Assembly: GCA_027339635.1 (NCBI GenBank)
Contig: DAHWNZ010000008.1
Span: forward strand, 1-64,000
DNA: 64,000 nt
Source: AG-12 sp027339635
Lineage (GTDB): Bacteria; Chloroflexota; Dormibacteria; Aeolococcales; Bog-877
Direction of reading: 5' to 3'
Program-made: the position numbers and the translations under genes
In this document: in pieces, positions 43,656-52,477 of the stretch
Layout: each line of letters opens with the position of its first letter
Numbering within the stretch: the stretch's first letter is position 1
Notes under the pieces: model-generated
Told to the model about the DNA's origin: nothing
What the model saw: the letters and a program-made list of their open reading frames with translations, nothing else
Databases searched by the model: none

Positions 43656-46600
43656 GGCTGGGTGGTTGGAAGCGGGTTCGGAGAGTGCTGGGCCAGGTCT
43701 TACTTCTCCTTCTTGGAGGGAGCGAGCTCACCCGAGGAACTGGTGGAGAGGGCCAGGGACCTGGAGATGGCATCCCTGGGGCTGGTGGACCGCGGCGGCC
43801 TGTATGGAGCTGTGCGGCTGGTGCGAGCCGCAGAGCGGGCCGGCATGAGGGCGATGGTGGGGGCCGAGCTGGACCTTGCGGCGGGGGGCCGTCTGGTCAT
43901 TGTGGCAACCGATCGGCCCGCCTACCAACAGCTGTGCCGCGCCATCAGCAAGGCGCAGATGTCCGGGGTCAAGGGAGCTGCGCGGCTGCTTCTGTCGGGT
44001 CTGGATGGCGTATTGATGACGGCGAGCGAACCAGCGGGTGTGCCCGCGCGCGACGGCACTGTCCCCCAAGGAGTCGGTGATCGTCTGCGGAGGCGGTCAG
44101 GGGCGCTTGATCAGGAGCGGATCTCGCCCGAGGACCTGGATCGATGCGTGGTGTTGGCGGGAGGACCACACAGTCCCGTCAGCAGAGCGCTCATGCGAGG
44201 GGATCGAGAGGCGGCGGACAGGGTCGCGACGGCCCTGAACGGGGCTTTTCCCGGGGGGAGATTCCGGCTCTGTCTGCACCATCACCTCCAGCTCGGTGAC
44301 AGTTGGCTTGCGGCTGAGACCGTGGCTTGTGCCCAGCGGACCGGAGCGGGGCTGGTGGCCTCCGGAGCCCCGCGCTACGCCAGACCCGAGCAGGGCCGGA
44401 CCCTGGACGTGCTCACCGCGATCCGTCACGGGTGCACCCTGGAGGAAGCTGCGGGGCGCGGTCTTCTCTTGCCCAACCACGAGTATTTCATGAGAGGGGA
44501 GCCCGAGCTGATGGAGCTTTTGCCGTACGAGGTAGCCTGGGTAGGAGCTCGGGACCTGGCGGAGAGAGCGGAGCTGCGGCTGGATTTTCGCCACAGCCGA
44601 TTCCCCGGCTTTAGAGTGCCAGATGGCGATACCCCGGACGCTTATCTGGAGAGGATGTGCCGCCTCGGGATAGCCGCCAGATATGGGGCGACCTCTCCCG
44701 AGGTGGAGCAAAGGCTGCTTCACGAGCTCGGGGTGATCTCGAAGTGTCGGCTGGCGGAATTCTTCCTGATCGTGTTCGAGTTGATGGAGTTCGCGCGACG
44801 TGAGGGAATACCGGCCCAGGGCAGGGGGTCCGCGGCAGACAGCCTGGTCGCCTACTTGCTGGGGATAACCAGGGTGGATCCTCTGCAGCACCACCTGCTC
44901 TTCGAACGCTTTCTGCACGAGGACATGGAGGGGACGCCTGACATTGACATAGACATCTCCTCAAGCCACCGAGAACGAGTAATCCAGCACGTGTACGACA
45001 CCTACGGAAAGGCGTGTACGGGCATGGTCTGCACCGTGATCACCTTTCGGCTACGGATGGCGATAAGGCAGGTCGGCGCTGTTTTCGGGATGCCCCAGGC
45101 CTGGCTGGAGCGGCTGGTGCGAGCCATCGAGAGGGCTGATCCAGGTGATTCGGGAACCCTGGTGGAGCGCGCCCTGGCGGTCGCCGGAGAGACGCCGGAA
45201 CAGGTCATGCGGTCTGCGCTTTGGCGTCAGTTTGGGCAGATGGTGGAGGCGGTGGTAGGGGTGCCCCGGCATCTCTCCATTCATGTGGGAGGGATGCTGG
45301 TCACCGGGCAGCCTCTCTGGGATATAGCGCCTCTGGAGAGGGCTTCCATGGATGGCCGGGTCGTGGTCCAGTTTGACAAGGACGACATTGAGGACCTGGG
45401 GCTTATCAAGATCGATCTGCTGGGGCTGCGCGCCCTCTCGGTCGTGGAGGAGACCCTCACTGAGCTGGAACGGGTGTCGGGCGCCAGGCCAGACCTGGAG
45501 AGACTGGACCTGGCGGACCCCAAGGTCTATGAGATGTGTGCCAAGGCGGACACCATCGGAGTCTTCCAGGTGGAGTCCAGAGCCCAGCAGCAGACGTTGC
45601 CGCGGGCGAGGCCGGAGGAGTTCAACGACCTGGTGGTGGCCGTGGCGATAATCCGGCCGGGGCCTATCCAGGGCCACGCGGTGCACCCTTACCTGCGTCG
45701 CCGCCAGGGCCGAGAGCCGGTCAGCTACCCGCACCCTCTGCTGGAGCCCATCCTGCGGGACACCCTGGGGGTGATCCTCTACCAGGAGCAGATCATGGAG
45801 ATCGCGATGCATGTCGCTGGCTTCAGTGCGGGGCAGGCTGACCGCTTTCGGCGGGCCATGAACCGCCATCGCTCCCGGGTTGAGATGGCATCCCTGGAGC
45901 AGGACTTCCTAAGCGGCTGCCGGCGCAGCGGGATGCCGGAAACAGCTGCCAGCACTCTCTTCGAGGCGGTCCGAGGCTTCGCCGAATTCGGCTTCTGCCG
46001 CAGCCATGCCGCCGCCTTTGCCCGCACGGCCTACGAGACTGCGTGGCTAAAGCTCTACCATCCAGCCGCCTATCTGGTGGGCCTGCTCAACCACCAGCCG
46101 ATGGGGTTCTATCACCCCTCGGTGCTGGTGGAGGACGCGCGCCGCAGAGGGGTGGCGGTGCTGCCCCTGGACGTCAACCGCAGCTGGGGACGATGCCGCC
46201 TGGAGGTTGAATCGGGCGCCTCGGTAGCGGTCAGGCTTGGTTTCAACTATGTGAATGGGATTGGGGATGACCTGCGTTCGCGGCTGGACAGGGAGCGCCT
46301 GCGGGGTCCCTATTCCTCCCCGGAGGAGTTCTGGCGGCGGACGACACTCCCCCGCGCGGTCATGGAGTCGCTGGTCACGGTGGGGGCCTTCGATGGCTTT
46401 GGGCAGCCGCGCCGGGAGCTGCTGTGGCGTCTAAAGCCGGTGGAAGAGGGGCTGGCAGCCGGCAGGCAGCGGCATATCGGTCGGGATGGGCCCCTCCAAG
46501 ATGAGCTCATGCCGCTTCCGGCCGATCCACCCCCGCTGCCCAGGATGTCTCCCGAAGAGTTGCTGGCGACTGACTACAGGGTCATGGGGCTGACCACCGG

Positions 46601-46988
46601 CCCACACCCGGTTGCTCTTCTGCGCCGGCAGCTGGACAGGATGGGGGTCACTCCCCTGGCCCGAGCTAAGGCAGCGCTCAACGGGACTTTGCTGAAGGTG
46701 GCGGGGATGGTGATCACAAGGCAGGCACCGCCATCCGCTCATGGGATGCGCTTCTTCACCCTGGCCGACGAGAGCGGGCAGCTCGACCTGATCCTGACCC
46801 GGGATGTCTACAGGAGCAATCGAGCACTGGCCAGCCACCAACCGCTGCTGGTAGCGGAGGGCCGTCTGCGCAGTGCGGAGGGGGTGGCCAGCCTGCTGGT
46901 GGAGCGGCTGAAACCTCCGCCGGATCGCGTTGAGCCGATGGGCGATGAGCTGGTCTTGCCCAGGTCAACCTCCCATGACTACTGCTGA
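43647..46988 (+). CDS. dnaE2: DnaE2-type error-prone DNA polymerase (alpha subunit) with degenerate PHP domain
   Basis: A 1113-residue C-family polymerase. The TTG at 43647 is the longest start; a GTG at 43662 is an alternative, possibly leaderless. The N-terminal PHP domain lacks its metal ligands: the usual ELHxHS is ECWARS (H to W15, H to R17), the usual DHDGLYG is DRGGLYG, and a later H is R in APRYARP. The polymerase is intact: PDIDIDISSSHRERV (near 430) and KIDLLGL carry the acids. The C-terminus has helix-hairpin-helix and an OB fold (LLKVAGMVITRQ). DnaE2 is the mutagenic partner of ImuB. It diverges from the MarR-ABC operon. Confidence 0.88.
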   Translation: MYHGWVVGSGFGECWARSYFSFLEGASSPEELVERARDLEMASLGLVDRGGLYGAVRLVRAAERAGMRAMVGAELDLAAGGRLVIVATDRPAYQQLCRAISKAQMSGVKGAARLLLSGLDGVLMTASEPAGVPARDGTVPQGVGDRLRRRSGALDQERISPEDLDRCVVLAGGPHSPVSRALMRGDREAADRVATALNGAFPGGRFRLCLHHHLQLGDSWLAAETVACAQRTGAGLVASGAPRYARPEQGRTLDVLTAIRHGCTLEEAAGRGLLLPNHEYFMRGEPELMELLPYEVAWVGARDLAERAELRLDFRHSRFPGFRVPDGDTPDAYLERMCRLGIAARYGATSPEVEQRLLHELGVISKCRLAEFFLIVFELMEFARREGIPAQGRGSAADSLVAYLLGITRVDPLQHHLLFERFLHEDMEGTPDIDIDISSSHRERVIQHVYDTYGKACTGMVCTVITFRLRMAIRQVGAVFGMPQAWLERLVRAIERADPGDSGTLVERALAVAGETPEQVMRSALWRQFGQMVEAVVGVPRHLSIHVGGMLVTGQPLWDIAPLERASMDGRVVVQFDKDDIEDLGLIKIDLLGLRALSVVEETLTELERVSGARPDLERLDLADPKVYEMCAKADTIGVFQVESRAQQQTLPRARPEEFNDLVVAVAIIRPGPIQGHAVHPYLRRRQGREPVSYPHPLLEPILRDTLGVILYQEQIMEIAMHVAGFSAGQADRFRRAMNRHRSRVEMASLEQDFLSGCRRSGMPETAASTLFEAVRGFAEFGFCRSHAAAFARTAYETAWLKLYHPAAYLVGLLNHQPMGFYHPSVLVEDARRRGVAVLPLDVNRSWGRCRLEVESGASVAVRLGFNYVNGIGDDLRSRLDRERLRGPYSSPEEFWRRTTLPRAVMESLVTVGAFDGFGQPRRELLWRLKPVEEGLAAGRQRHIGRDGPLQDELMPLPADPPPLPRMSPEELLATDYRVMGLTTGPHPVALLRRQLDRMGVTPLARAKAALNGTLLKVAGMVITRQAPPSAHGMRFFTLADESGQLDLILTRDVYRSNRALASHQPLLVAEGRLRSAEGVASLLVERLKPPPDRVEPMGDELVLPRSTSHDYC

Positions 46989-47959
46989 CCGCCGGACCCT
47001 CGGTCGCCCTTGAGCATCCTCTCTCTACGCCGGCCCAGATGGGATGCCAGAGTGCCTGCGACCGCCACCATCACGATGCCGTACACCCCTCCAACCGCGC
47101 TGGCGCCGGGCCGCACCGCCACCGACACCGCGATCGCAACTCCGAACTCCCGTATTCCTATGGGGAAGCCGACCGCGGCGGCCCGCCTATGCGGTAGACG
47201 CAGCACCCTGCCCAGACCGAACCCGACCACCCCGCCCCAGCACAGCAGGCCGATCACCAGGCCCAAGGCGACCAGGATCGAACTGGACAGCAGGACCTGG
47301 CGGGCACTGGCGGTGCCGGCAAGCACCACCAGGACCAGGCAGAACGCGCTCAGGTCAAGAAACTGATGGCGCCATCTGGCCAGACCAGGCAGGACCGCCC
47401 GCACGCTCACCCCGACCACCAAGGGAAGCAGGACCGAGAGCACCAGCTCGAAGGTGAGGCTCATGGCGTCGAAGTGAGCGCGGGCGCCGAGGCCCACCTC
47501 CAACCAAAGTGGGGTAAGGGCCACAGAGAGCGCCAGGGACCCAGCCATGCAGGCCGTGGCTATGGCCGTATCGCCTCCCGCCAGCGTCGCCATAAGGCCG
47601 CTGGTTATCTCGGCGGGGGCAATTGAGCAGATGAGGATCCCGGCTGCCAGCACCGGAGTCGGAGCCAGCAGGTGGAGGGCCAGGCCGAAGGCTGGTAGGA
47701 GCGTCCACTGGCACAAGAGGGCTGCCCCGATGAGAGGCAGCTGGCGGCCAGCCGCGCGAACCTCGAAGGGGGTGAGATTGAGCGCGACGCCAAGAACCTG
47801 GCCCGCGAGAAACACCGGGACCAGAGGGTTCAAAGCGGAGGTGCTGCGCGGCAGCAGGACGCCCACAAAGGCTGCCACCAGCACCCAAGGCAGCAGCCTA
47901 TGGCGCACCGGATGCAGCGTTCCCACGACGGCCCTCAGCGGACCCCCAATGCCTCCCAC
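46979..47959 (-). CDS. Bile acid:sodium symporter-like (BASS) membrane protein
   Basis: A 326-residue integral membrane protein with about nine hydrophobic segments. The IAPAEITSGLMATLAGGDTAIATA region and the later GFPIGIREFGVAIAVSVA block are the two core repeats of BASS transporters. Substrates range from bile acids to organic anions and thiamine precursors; nothing here discriminates. Its stop overlaps the dnaE2 stop by 10 bp in tail-to-tail arrangement. Confidence 0.8.
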   Translation of the reverse strand: MGGIGGPLRAVVGTLHPVRHRLLPWVLVAAFVGVLLPRSTSALNPLVPVFLAGQVLGVALNLTPFEVRAAGRQLPLIGAALLCQWTLLPAFGLALHLLAPTPVLAAGILICSIAPAEITSGLMATLAGGDTAIATACMAGSLALSVALTPLWLEVGLGARAHFDAMSLTFELVLSVLLPLVVGVSVRAVLPGLARWRHQFLDLSAFCLVLVVLAGTASARQVLLSSSILVALGLVIGLLCWGGVVGFGLGRVLRLPHRRAAAVGFPIGIREFGVAIAVSVAVRPGASAVGGVYGIVMVAVAGTLASHLGRRRERMLKGDRGSGGQQ

Positions 47960-48041
47960 CGGACCAAGGTACTCACTGGCAGGTCCCGGGCAGTGGGGCC
48001 GCCAGCGCCGGTCGGGAGGAATGGGGCCAGACGCCGTCGCC

Positions 48042-49592
48042 TCAGCGGGCGGTTCGCACCCGGACCAGCCCGTCGACCGGCTCTGCAGCAGCGGCTCTGC
48101 TCCCGCGGGAGAACCGGCCGACCTGCCTCATCACCGCCTCCAAGTCCGCGCTCGTGAATGCGCTGCGACTGTGGCGTCGGAGCATGACCTTGAGGTTCTG
48201 ACCCCATCTCGAGTCCAGGGGAAGGATGATGACTGAGGTCAGCTCCACGCTGGCGCGGGCCTGCGGCCGTCCGGAGACGGGTTGGGTCCAGAGGGCGGGC
48301 ACCCCGGTGGCATCGGTTCTGCGGCAGAGGTCGCGTTCCTCGTGGCTCAGCTGGTATTCGGACTCCGGCAGGACCAGCAGCGGTCGCCCATTGGCTTCTA
48401 CGATCGCAGCCAGTTGAGCCCGCCCGGCCTTGGCCAGCCTGGAGAGCAGCGGCTCCAGCCCGATGGGGGCAGGCAGTGAGCGGCGGCGGCGTCGAACCAG
48501 CTGCAGGCTGAGAGTGGCGTTGGCCGCCATGCCGACGACCGCCCCCAAGAGTCCGTCGAGGACCAGTGGCAAAGAGGTACCCAGGAGTCCCAGGAACACG
48601 ACCAGCTGGGCCCCGCCCGCGACGATCGCCGCGGCCACATAGCGGCGCATGAGCGGGTACCGTTCCCGCCGCGCGTCCGCGAAGGTTAGCTTCAGGTTGG
48701 CCTGGAAGTTCCAGGCCAACGAGGTAGTGAAGGCCAGACCCCAAGCGGCCAGTGCCGCCCAGTTGAGCACGACGCCGCAGAACTCCAGCACCCCTAGAAA
48801 GATCACCAGGCCACTCAGCCCAACCGCGGCGAACTTCCACCGCCGGGCGCTGCCGGGCACGTCGCGGATGAGCGACCACAGGTGGCGAAGGTAGAGAAAC
48901 CCCTGGGCGGCCGTCGCCTTGCTCTGGCCGGCGCCGCGAGCCTGGAAGGTGATCGGCACATCGGCAACGGCAGCTCCCTCTGAGCAGACCAGCAGTTCCA
49001 GGAGGATCTTGAACCCGACCGGGCGGAATTCCAGACCCTGAAGTAGCTCGGTGCGGCAGAGGAAGAAGCCGGCCAGGGGGTCGGTGCTGGCGCGGGCTTC
49101 GGAGAACAGCGCCCGGGCGAGCATGGTGGCGGAACGCGAAACGAGTTTGCGCACGCCGCCTCCCAACCCCTGTCCGCTGCCGCCTGGCATGTAGCGGCTG
49201 GCGACCACGACATCCGCTCCGGAGCGCTCCTTGCGGAGGAGTTCGGGGATGGCCTCCGGGGGATGTTGGAGGTCCCCGTCCATGACGCAGACCAGGCGCC
49301 CGCGGGCCTGCTCCAAGCCCAGAACGACCGCCGTGCTGAGGCCCCCGGCACGCTCCTCTCGGCGGCGGTGCCAGTAGCGAACCCGGCCATCCCGGGAGGA
49401 GATCTCCTGGAGCAGGCTGGGGGTCTCGTCGTCGCTGTCGTCGACGAAGATGACCTCGAACGGGATCTCCGCCAGGGACTGGCGCAGACGCTGCAGCAGC
49501 AGTGGGAGGTTGCCGGCTTCGTTTCGTGTCGGAACCACCACTGAGAGCTCGAGCTGGCGGGGGGGTGGGCCCGGCTTGCGGCGTGCCATCAC
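48042..49592 (-). CDS. GT2 glycosyltransferase with GtrA-type membrane domain and extra C-terminal domain
   Basis: A 516-residue three-part protein. Residues about 14-235 are a dolichol-phosphate mannosyltransferase-like GT2 domain (SVVVPTRNEAGNLPLLL, EVIFVDDSDDET, VCVMDGDLQHPPEA, AGFFLCRTELL). Residues about 243-360 are a GtrA-type four-helix membrane domain. The remaining 145 residues are soluble, with a LLVLPESEYQLSHEERDLC ... SAFTSADLEAVMRQVGRFSR pattern resembling a GAF-like domain. The enzyme likely makes a polyprenyl-phosphate-sugar and may flip it. The C-terminal domain is unusual for the family. Confidence 0.8.
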   Translation of the reverse strand: MMARRKPGPPPRQLELSVVVPTRNEAGNLPLLLQRLRQSLAEIPFEVIFVDDSDDETPSLLQEISSRDGRVRYWHRRREERAGGLSTAVVLGLEQARGRLVCVMDGDLQHPPEAIPELLRKERSGADVVVASRYMPGGSGQGLGGGVRKLVSRSATMLARALFSEARASTDPLAGFFLCRTELLQGLEFRPVGFKILLELLVCSEGAAVADVPITFQARGAGQSKATAAQGFLYLRHLWSLIRDVPGSARRWKFAAVGLSGLVIFLGVLEFCGVVLNWAALAAWGLAFTTSLAWNFQANLKLTFADARRERYPLMRRYVAAAIVAGGAQLVVFLGLLGTSLPLVLDGLLGAVVGMAANATLSLQLVRRRRRSLPAPIGLEPLLSRLAKAGRAQLAAIVEANGRPLLVLPESEYQLSHEERDLCRRTDATGVPALWTQPVSGRPQARASVELTSVIILPLDSRWGQNLKVMLRRHSRSAFTSADLEAVMRQVGRFSRGSRAAAAEPVDGLVRVRTAR

Positions 49593-49643
49593 GGGAAGTC
49601 TAGACGCGTTCCTGCCCGATCCCCGCTGCCGTCATGGAAACGT

Positions 49644-49898
49644 TCATGGACCTGGGGAGCTCGCGGTCAACTCGAGGAGGGAGCGCGGGTCGAATCGTCC
49701 CTCGGCCAGAACCCGTTCCCCCCACAGGAGGACGGGCACCCGCTCGTGGTACTGGGCCAAAAGGCCGGGATCCGAATCGATGTCGTAGACCAAGAGCTGG
49801 AGCCCGCGCTCTCTGACGAGCTCTCCCAGGGGGGCCGCGACCTGCTCGCAGAGGTGGCAGCCTCGGCGGGTCATCAGCTGGAGAGGCTCAGGCGGCAT
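49644..49898 (-). CDS. Glutaredoxin-like thioredoxin-fold protein
   Basis: An 84-residue small thioredoxin-fold protein with the redox motif C14-HL-C17 in MTRRGCHLCEQV. The segment VYDIDSDPGLLAQYHERVPVLLW contains the family's cis-proline (RVPV). It belongs to the DUF836/glutaredoxin-2-like group, about the usual length. It overlaps by 11 bp the gene upstream, which encodes a small membrane protein, suggesting a shared transcript. Confidence 0.88.
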   Translation of the reverse strand: MPPEPLQLMTRRGCHLCEQVAAPLGELVRERGLQLLVYDIDSDPGLLAQYHERVPVLLWGERVLAEGRFDPRSLLELTASSPGP

Positions 49899-50517
49899 CC
49901 GTTATGCCCCATCCATCCATGGTCTCCCGGTAGCGTCTGTGCCAGAGCCAGAAGCTGCCGCCGCAAGCGGCCCAGGCCACCTCCTCGAGAACGATTCCAG
50001 GAGAAGTTGAGAGCGCCAGGCGGCTGCCCGTGGCGGCGAGGACCAGGTAGACCGGCAGGCGGATCAAGGCGATTAGGACCAATCCCGTGACCAGGTCGAC
50101 GACGGTGTCGATCCAGGCCCGCTCCCGCCGCAGTCTGGAGCGGAGCCCGGTCACTCCGGTTAGCTCACGGTGCGGCAGCCCAAAGGTAGGCTGAGGCGTT
50201 GCCCGTTGCAAAGACCGCCAGCCCATGAGGGCGAGTACCGCAGCGGCCAGGGGCGGGACCAGCGCCTGCCAAGGATCTCCCAGGCGGAGGAAGTTCTGCC
50301 ACCCGTCAAGCGCGGCGCCCGCCTGATAGCGACCGACGAACTCCCGCTGGAGGGCGAAGGACGCCATGGCAGCAGCCACGCCGACCAGGGCCACCGCGCC
50401 CCAGACGGCGGCCCGCAGGCGGTGTTTGGCAAGCTGATGAATGCAGCCCGCGACCGCTCGCGACACCACTTGGTCTTGGAGCTTCGAGTGGGCCTTGGGG
50501 GCGGATGTGGCTGCCAT
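49888..50517 (-). CDS. Hypothetical multi-pass membrane protein
   Basis: A 209-residue protein of unrecognised family. It shows about four hydrophobic segments: near residues 38-58, 88-103, 140-160 and 172-190. An amphipathic basic N-terminus precedes them. No signature domain is seen. It overlaps the glutaredoxin gene by 11 bp, so the pair may be linked in redox or membrane-protein maturation, which is inference only. Confidence 0.6.
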   Translation of the reverse strand: MAATSAPKAHSKLQDQVVSRAVAGCIHQLAKHRLRAAVWGAVALVGVAAAMASFALQREFVGRYQAGAALDGWQNFLRLGDPWQALVPPLAAAVLALMGWRSLQRATPQPTFGLPHRELTGVTGLRSRLRRERAWIDTVVDLVTGLVLIALIRLPVYLVLAATGSRLALSTSPGIVLEEVAWAACGGSFWLWHRRYRETMDGWGITDAA

Positions 50518-50651
50518 CGCCTTGGAGTGTAGACGCGCTCAGAAGGTTTGTGATCCGCGGCCCTCCACAGGGGCGTTCCGCTGAGGCAGATCCTCCTCGC
50601 CGCTGCTCGGCGCTCCTCACGTTGACCCCCGTTTGGGGCTCGTGGCTGAGG

Positions 50652-51482
50652 TCATGAGCGCGGCCAGCTTCCGTCGAGCATGGCGATGTAGCGTTCCGCT
50701 GACCGCAGCACCGCCGCCCTGGCGTCGTGGTCTATGACGTCGCCTGGGAAGCCACCGTAGAGGCGGTCGAACCGCAGGTCACGACAGCGATCCGCGATCC
50801 GCTGGACGTCCCCCGCCGGAAGTGGGACGCGGTTGGGATAGCTGTAGAGAAAGGTGACGTGGCGGCGGTCGGCGACCACCGCCACCGTGTCGCCCGTGAG
50901 CAGAGCCCCTCTGCCGTCCGCGCCTCCCGGCCAATGGAGCACGGTCGAACCCTGGAAATGGCCACCAAGGCGCAGGACGCTCAGGTCACCGGTCGCTGTC
51001 ACCGCGTCCTCGTCGAAGTACTGGACCCGCGGATGCGGGCTAACGGCGTGCGCCCTGTCCGCGGCCGGGAGCAGCAGCGACGGTATCTCCAGCGCATCGA
51101 TCCAGGCGCCGAACGCTCCATAGAAGTGAGGATGGCTGATCGCCATCCGCTGGACACCCCCCAGTTTGCCAAGGGCCGCCACCGTCTCCTCGTCGATCAG
51201 GCTAAGACAGTCCCAAAGCACGTTTCCCGCCGCGGTCCGGACCAGGAGTGCTCTTTGGCCGATCGCGAACCGGGGCTCCGTGACAATCTCAAACAGCCCT
51301 GGCTCGAGCTCGGTCAGCCGGTTGCGGAAGCCCGCGCTCAACTCCACCATGCTCGTCCACCGTTGGCCGCCGGCCGGAATGTACTGACGCTCGTCCTGGC
51401 AGGTGGCACAGCCCTCCGGCGGCACTTTCGAGTCCGGATACTGGGTGCCGCACCCTCGGCAGATGAATTTGGTCACCGACAC
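50652..51482 (-). CDS. MBL-fold hydrolase with N-terminal zinc ribbon and altered metal site
   Basis: A 276-residue protein. C8-x2-C11 and C25-x2-C28 form an N-terminal zinc ribbon (CRGCGTQYP ... CATC). The metallo-beta-lactamase-fold part has SHPHFYGAF (117-125) where HxHxDH is expected: the two histidines are present but D and the third H are replaced by Y121 and G122. LGGHFQGST and LLTGDT correspond to later ligand regions. The metal site may bind one ion or none. Substrate unknown. Confidence 0.75.
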   Translation of the reverse strand: MSVTKFICRGCGTQYPDSKVPPEGCATCQDERQYIPAGGQRWTSMVELSAGFRNRLTELEPGLFEIVTEPRFAIGQRALLVRTAAGNVLWDCLSLIDEETVAALGKLGGVQRMAISHPHFYGAFGAWIDALEIPSLLLPAADRAHAVSPHPRVQYFDEDAVTATGDLSVLRLGGHFQGSTVLHWPGGADGRGALLTGDTVAVVADRRHVTFLYSYPNRVPLPAGDVQRIADRCRDLRFDRLYGGFPGDVIDHDARAAVLRSAERYIAMLDGSWPRS

Positions 51483-51549
51483 TCCTCCGCAGGTCGCTCA
51501 GGGTCGGGGTCTGCCGGAAGCGGCGGACAGCAGGGACCGCGGCCGAACC

Positions 51550-52392
51550 TCAACGCCGGGGCGGGCCCAGACGCACCACCCGGTCGACATCGCCGGGCTC
51601 CACCGGCTCCGGGGGGATGCCGTCCAACAACCATGTGACGCCCGCCTCCGCAAGCCTTCCCAGGTCCGCATCGCGTGGTCGCGCGGCAGGCGCCAAGTCT
51701 GCCTGGCGGGTCACGACCAGGTCGTATTCGGGCCCTACACCGCGGGACTTGAGCTCCCGCTGAATCGCCAGCAGGTCGGCTTGGGCGGGGGCCAGGCGCG
51801 GATCTTCCTGGCGGAATATGGGGAAGAACCCCTGGACCCTGGTGGCCCGCTCCAGGGGCCGTCGCCGGGGCCAGCGCCCCGCAGCCCAAATCGGCAACGG
51901 AGTCTGCCAGGGTCTGGGCAGGAAGGGATCGGTCGTGACCGCATGGAAATCTCCCCGGTAGGAGACGGCGTCGCCGCCCAGCAGCAGGCGAAGAATTTCC
52001 AGAGACTCGTCCAGACGCAAACCGCGCTCACGCGGATCCGTCACCTCCCCGAAGGAGCTGAACTCCATCCATCCGTCGTCACCCAGCCCGACCCCGAGCG
52101 TCAAGCGGCCCTTCGACAAGAGGTCCAGCGCCGTCGCCTGGCGGGCCATGACCCAGGGGCGGCGCCGACTCAACGGGGTGACCATCGCTCCCAGCCTCAG
52201 GCTCTCGGTCGAGCAGGCCATGGCGGCCATGGTCACCCAGGGGTCCAGGAGCGGGGTCCCAGGGCCGGCCAGCATGTGGTCCCAAAGGAAGAACCCATCC
52301 CAACCCGCGGCCTCGGCCGCGGTCGCGAGCGACGCGATCCGGCCGGGGTCGGCCAGGTGATGGAAGGGAGGGACAAAGAGGCCAAAGCGCAT
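51550..52392 (-). CDS. LLM class flavin- or F420-dependent oxidoreductase
   Basis: A 280-residue luciferase-like monooxygenase-fold protein. The ATG at 52392 gives the standard N-terminus MRFGLFVPPFHHLADPGRI, then AAGWDGFFLWDHMLAG, GAMVTPLSRRRPWVMARQ and GRLTLGVGLGDDGWMEFSSFG. ESLEILRLLLGGDAVSYRGDF and PIWAAGRWPRRRPLERATR complete the barrel. F420 or FMN use cannot be decided from the sequence. It stands alone between the MBL-fold and EEP genes. Confidence 0.88.
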   Translation of the reverse strand: MRFGLFVPPFHHLADPGRIASLATAAEAAGWDGFFLWDHMLAGPGTPLLDPWVTMAAMACSTESLRLGAMVTPLSRRRPWVMARQATALDLLSKGRLTLGVGLGDDGWMEFSSFGEVTDPRERGLRLDESLEILRLLLGGDAVSYRGDFHAVTTDPFLPRPWQTPLPIWAAGRWPRRRPLERATRVQGFFPIFRQEDPRLAPAQADLLAIQRELKSRGVGPEYDLVVTRQADLAPAARPRDADLGRLAEAGVTWLLDGIPPEPVEPGDVDRVVRLGPPRR

Positions 52393-52477
52393 TCTCACAA
52401 GGATGACGGATCCACCCGTACCAAGGCTGCGGTGGGCCCCGTGGGAGCGGGCATCCACGCCCGACTAGACTCGAAAC

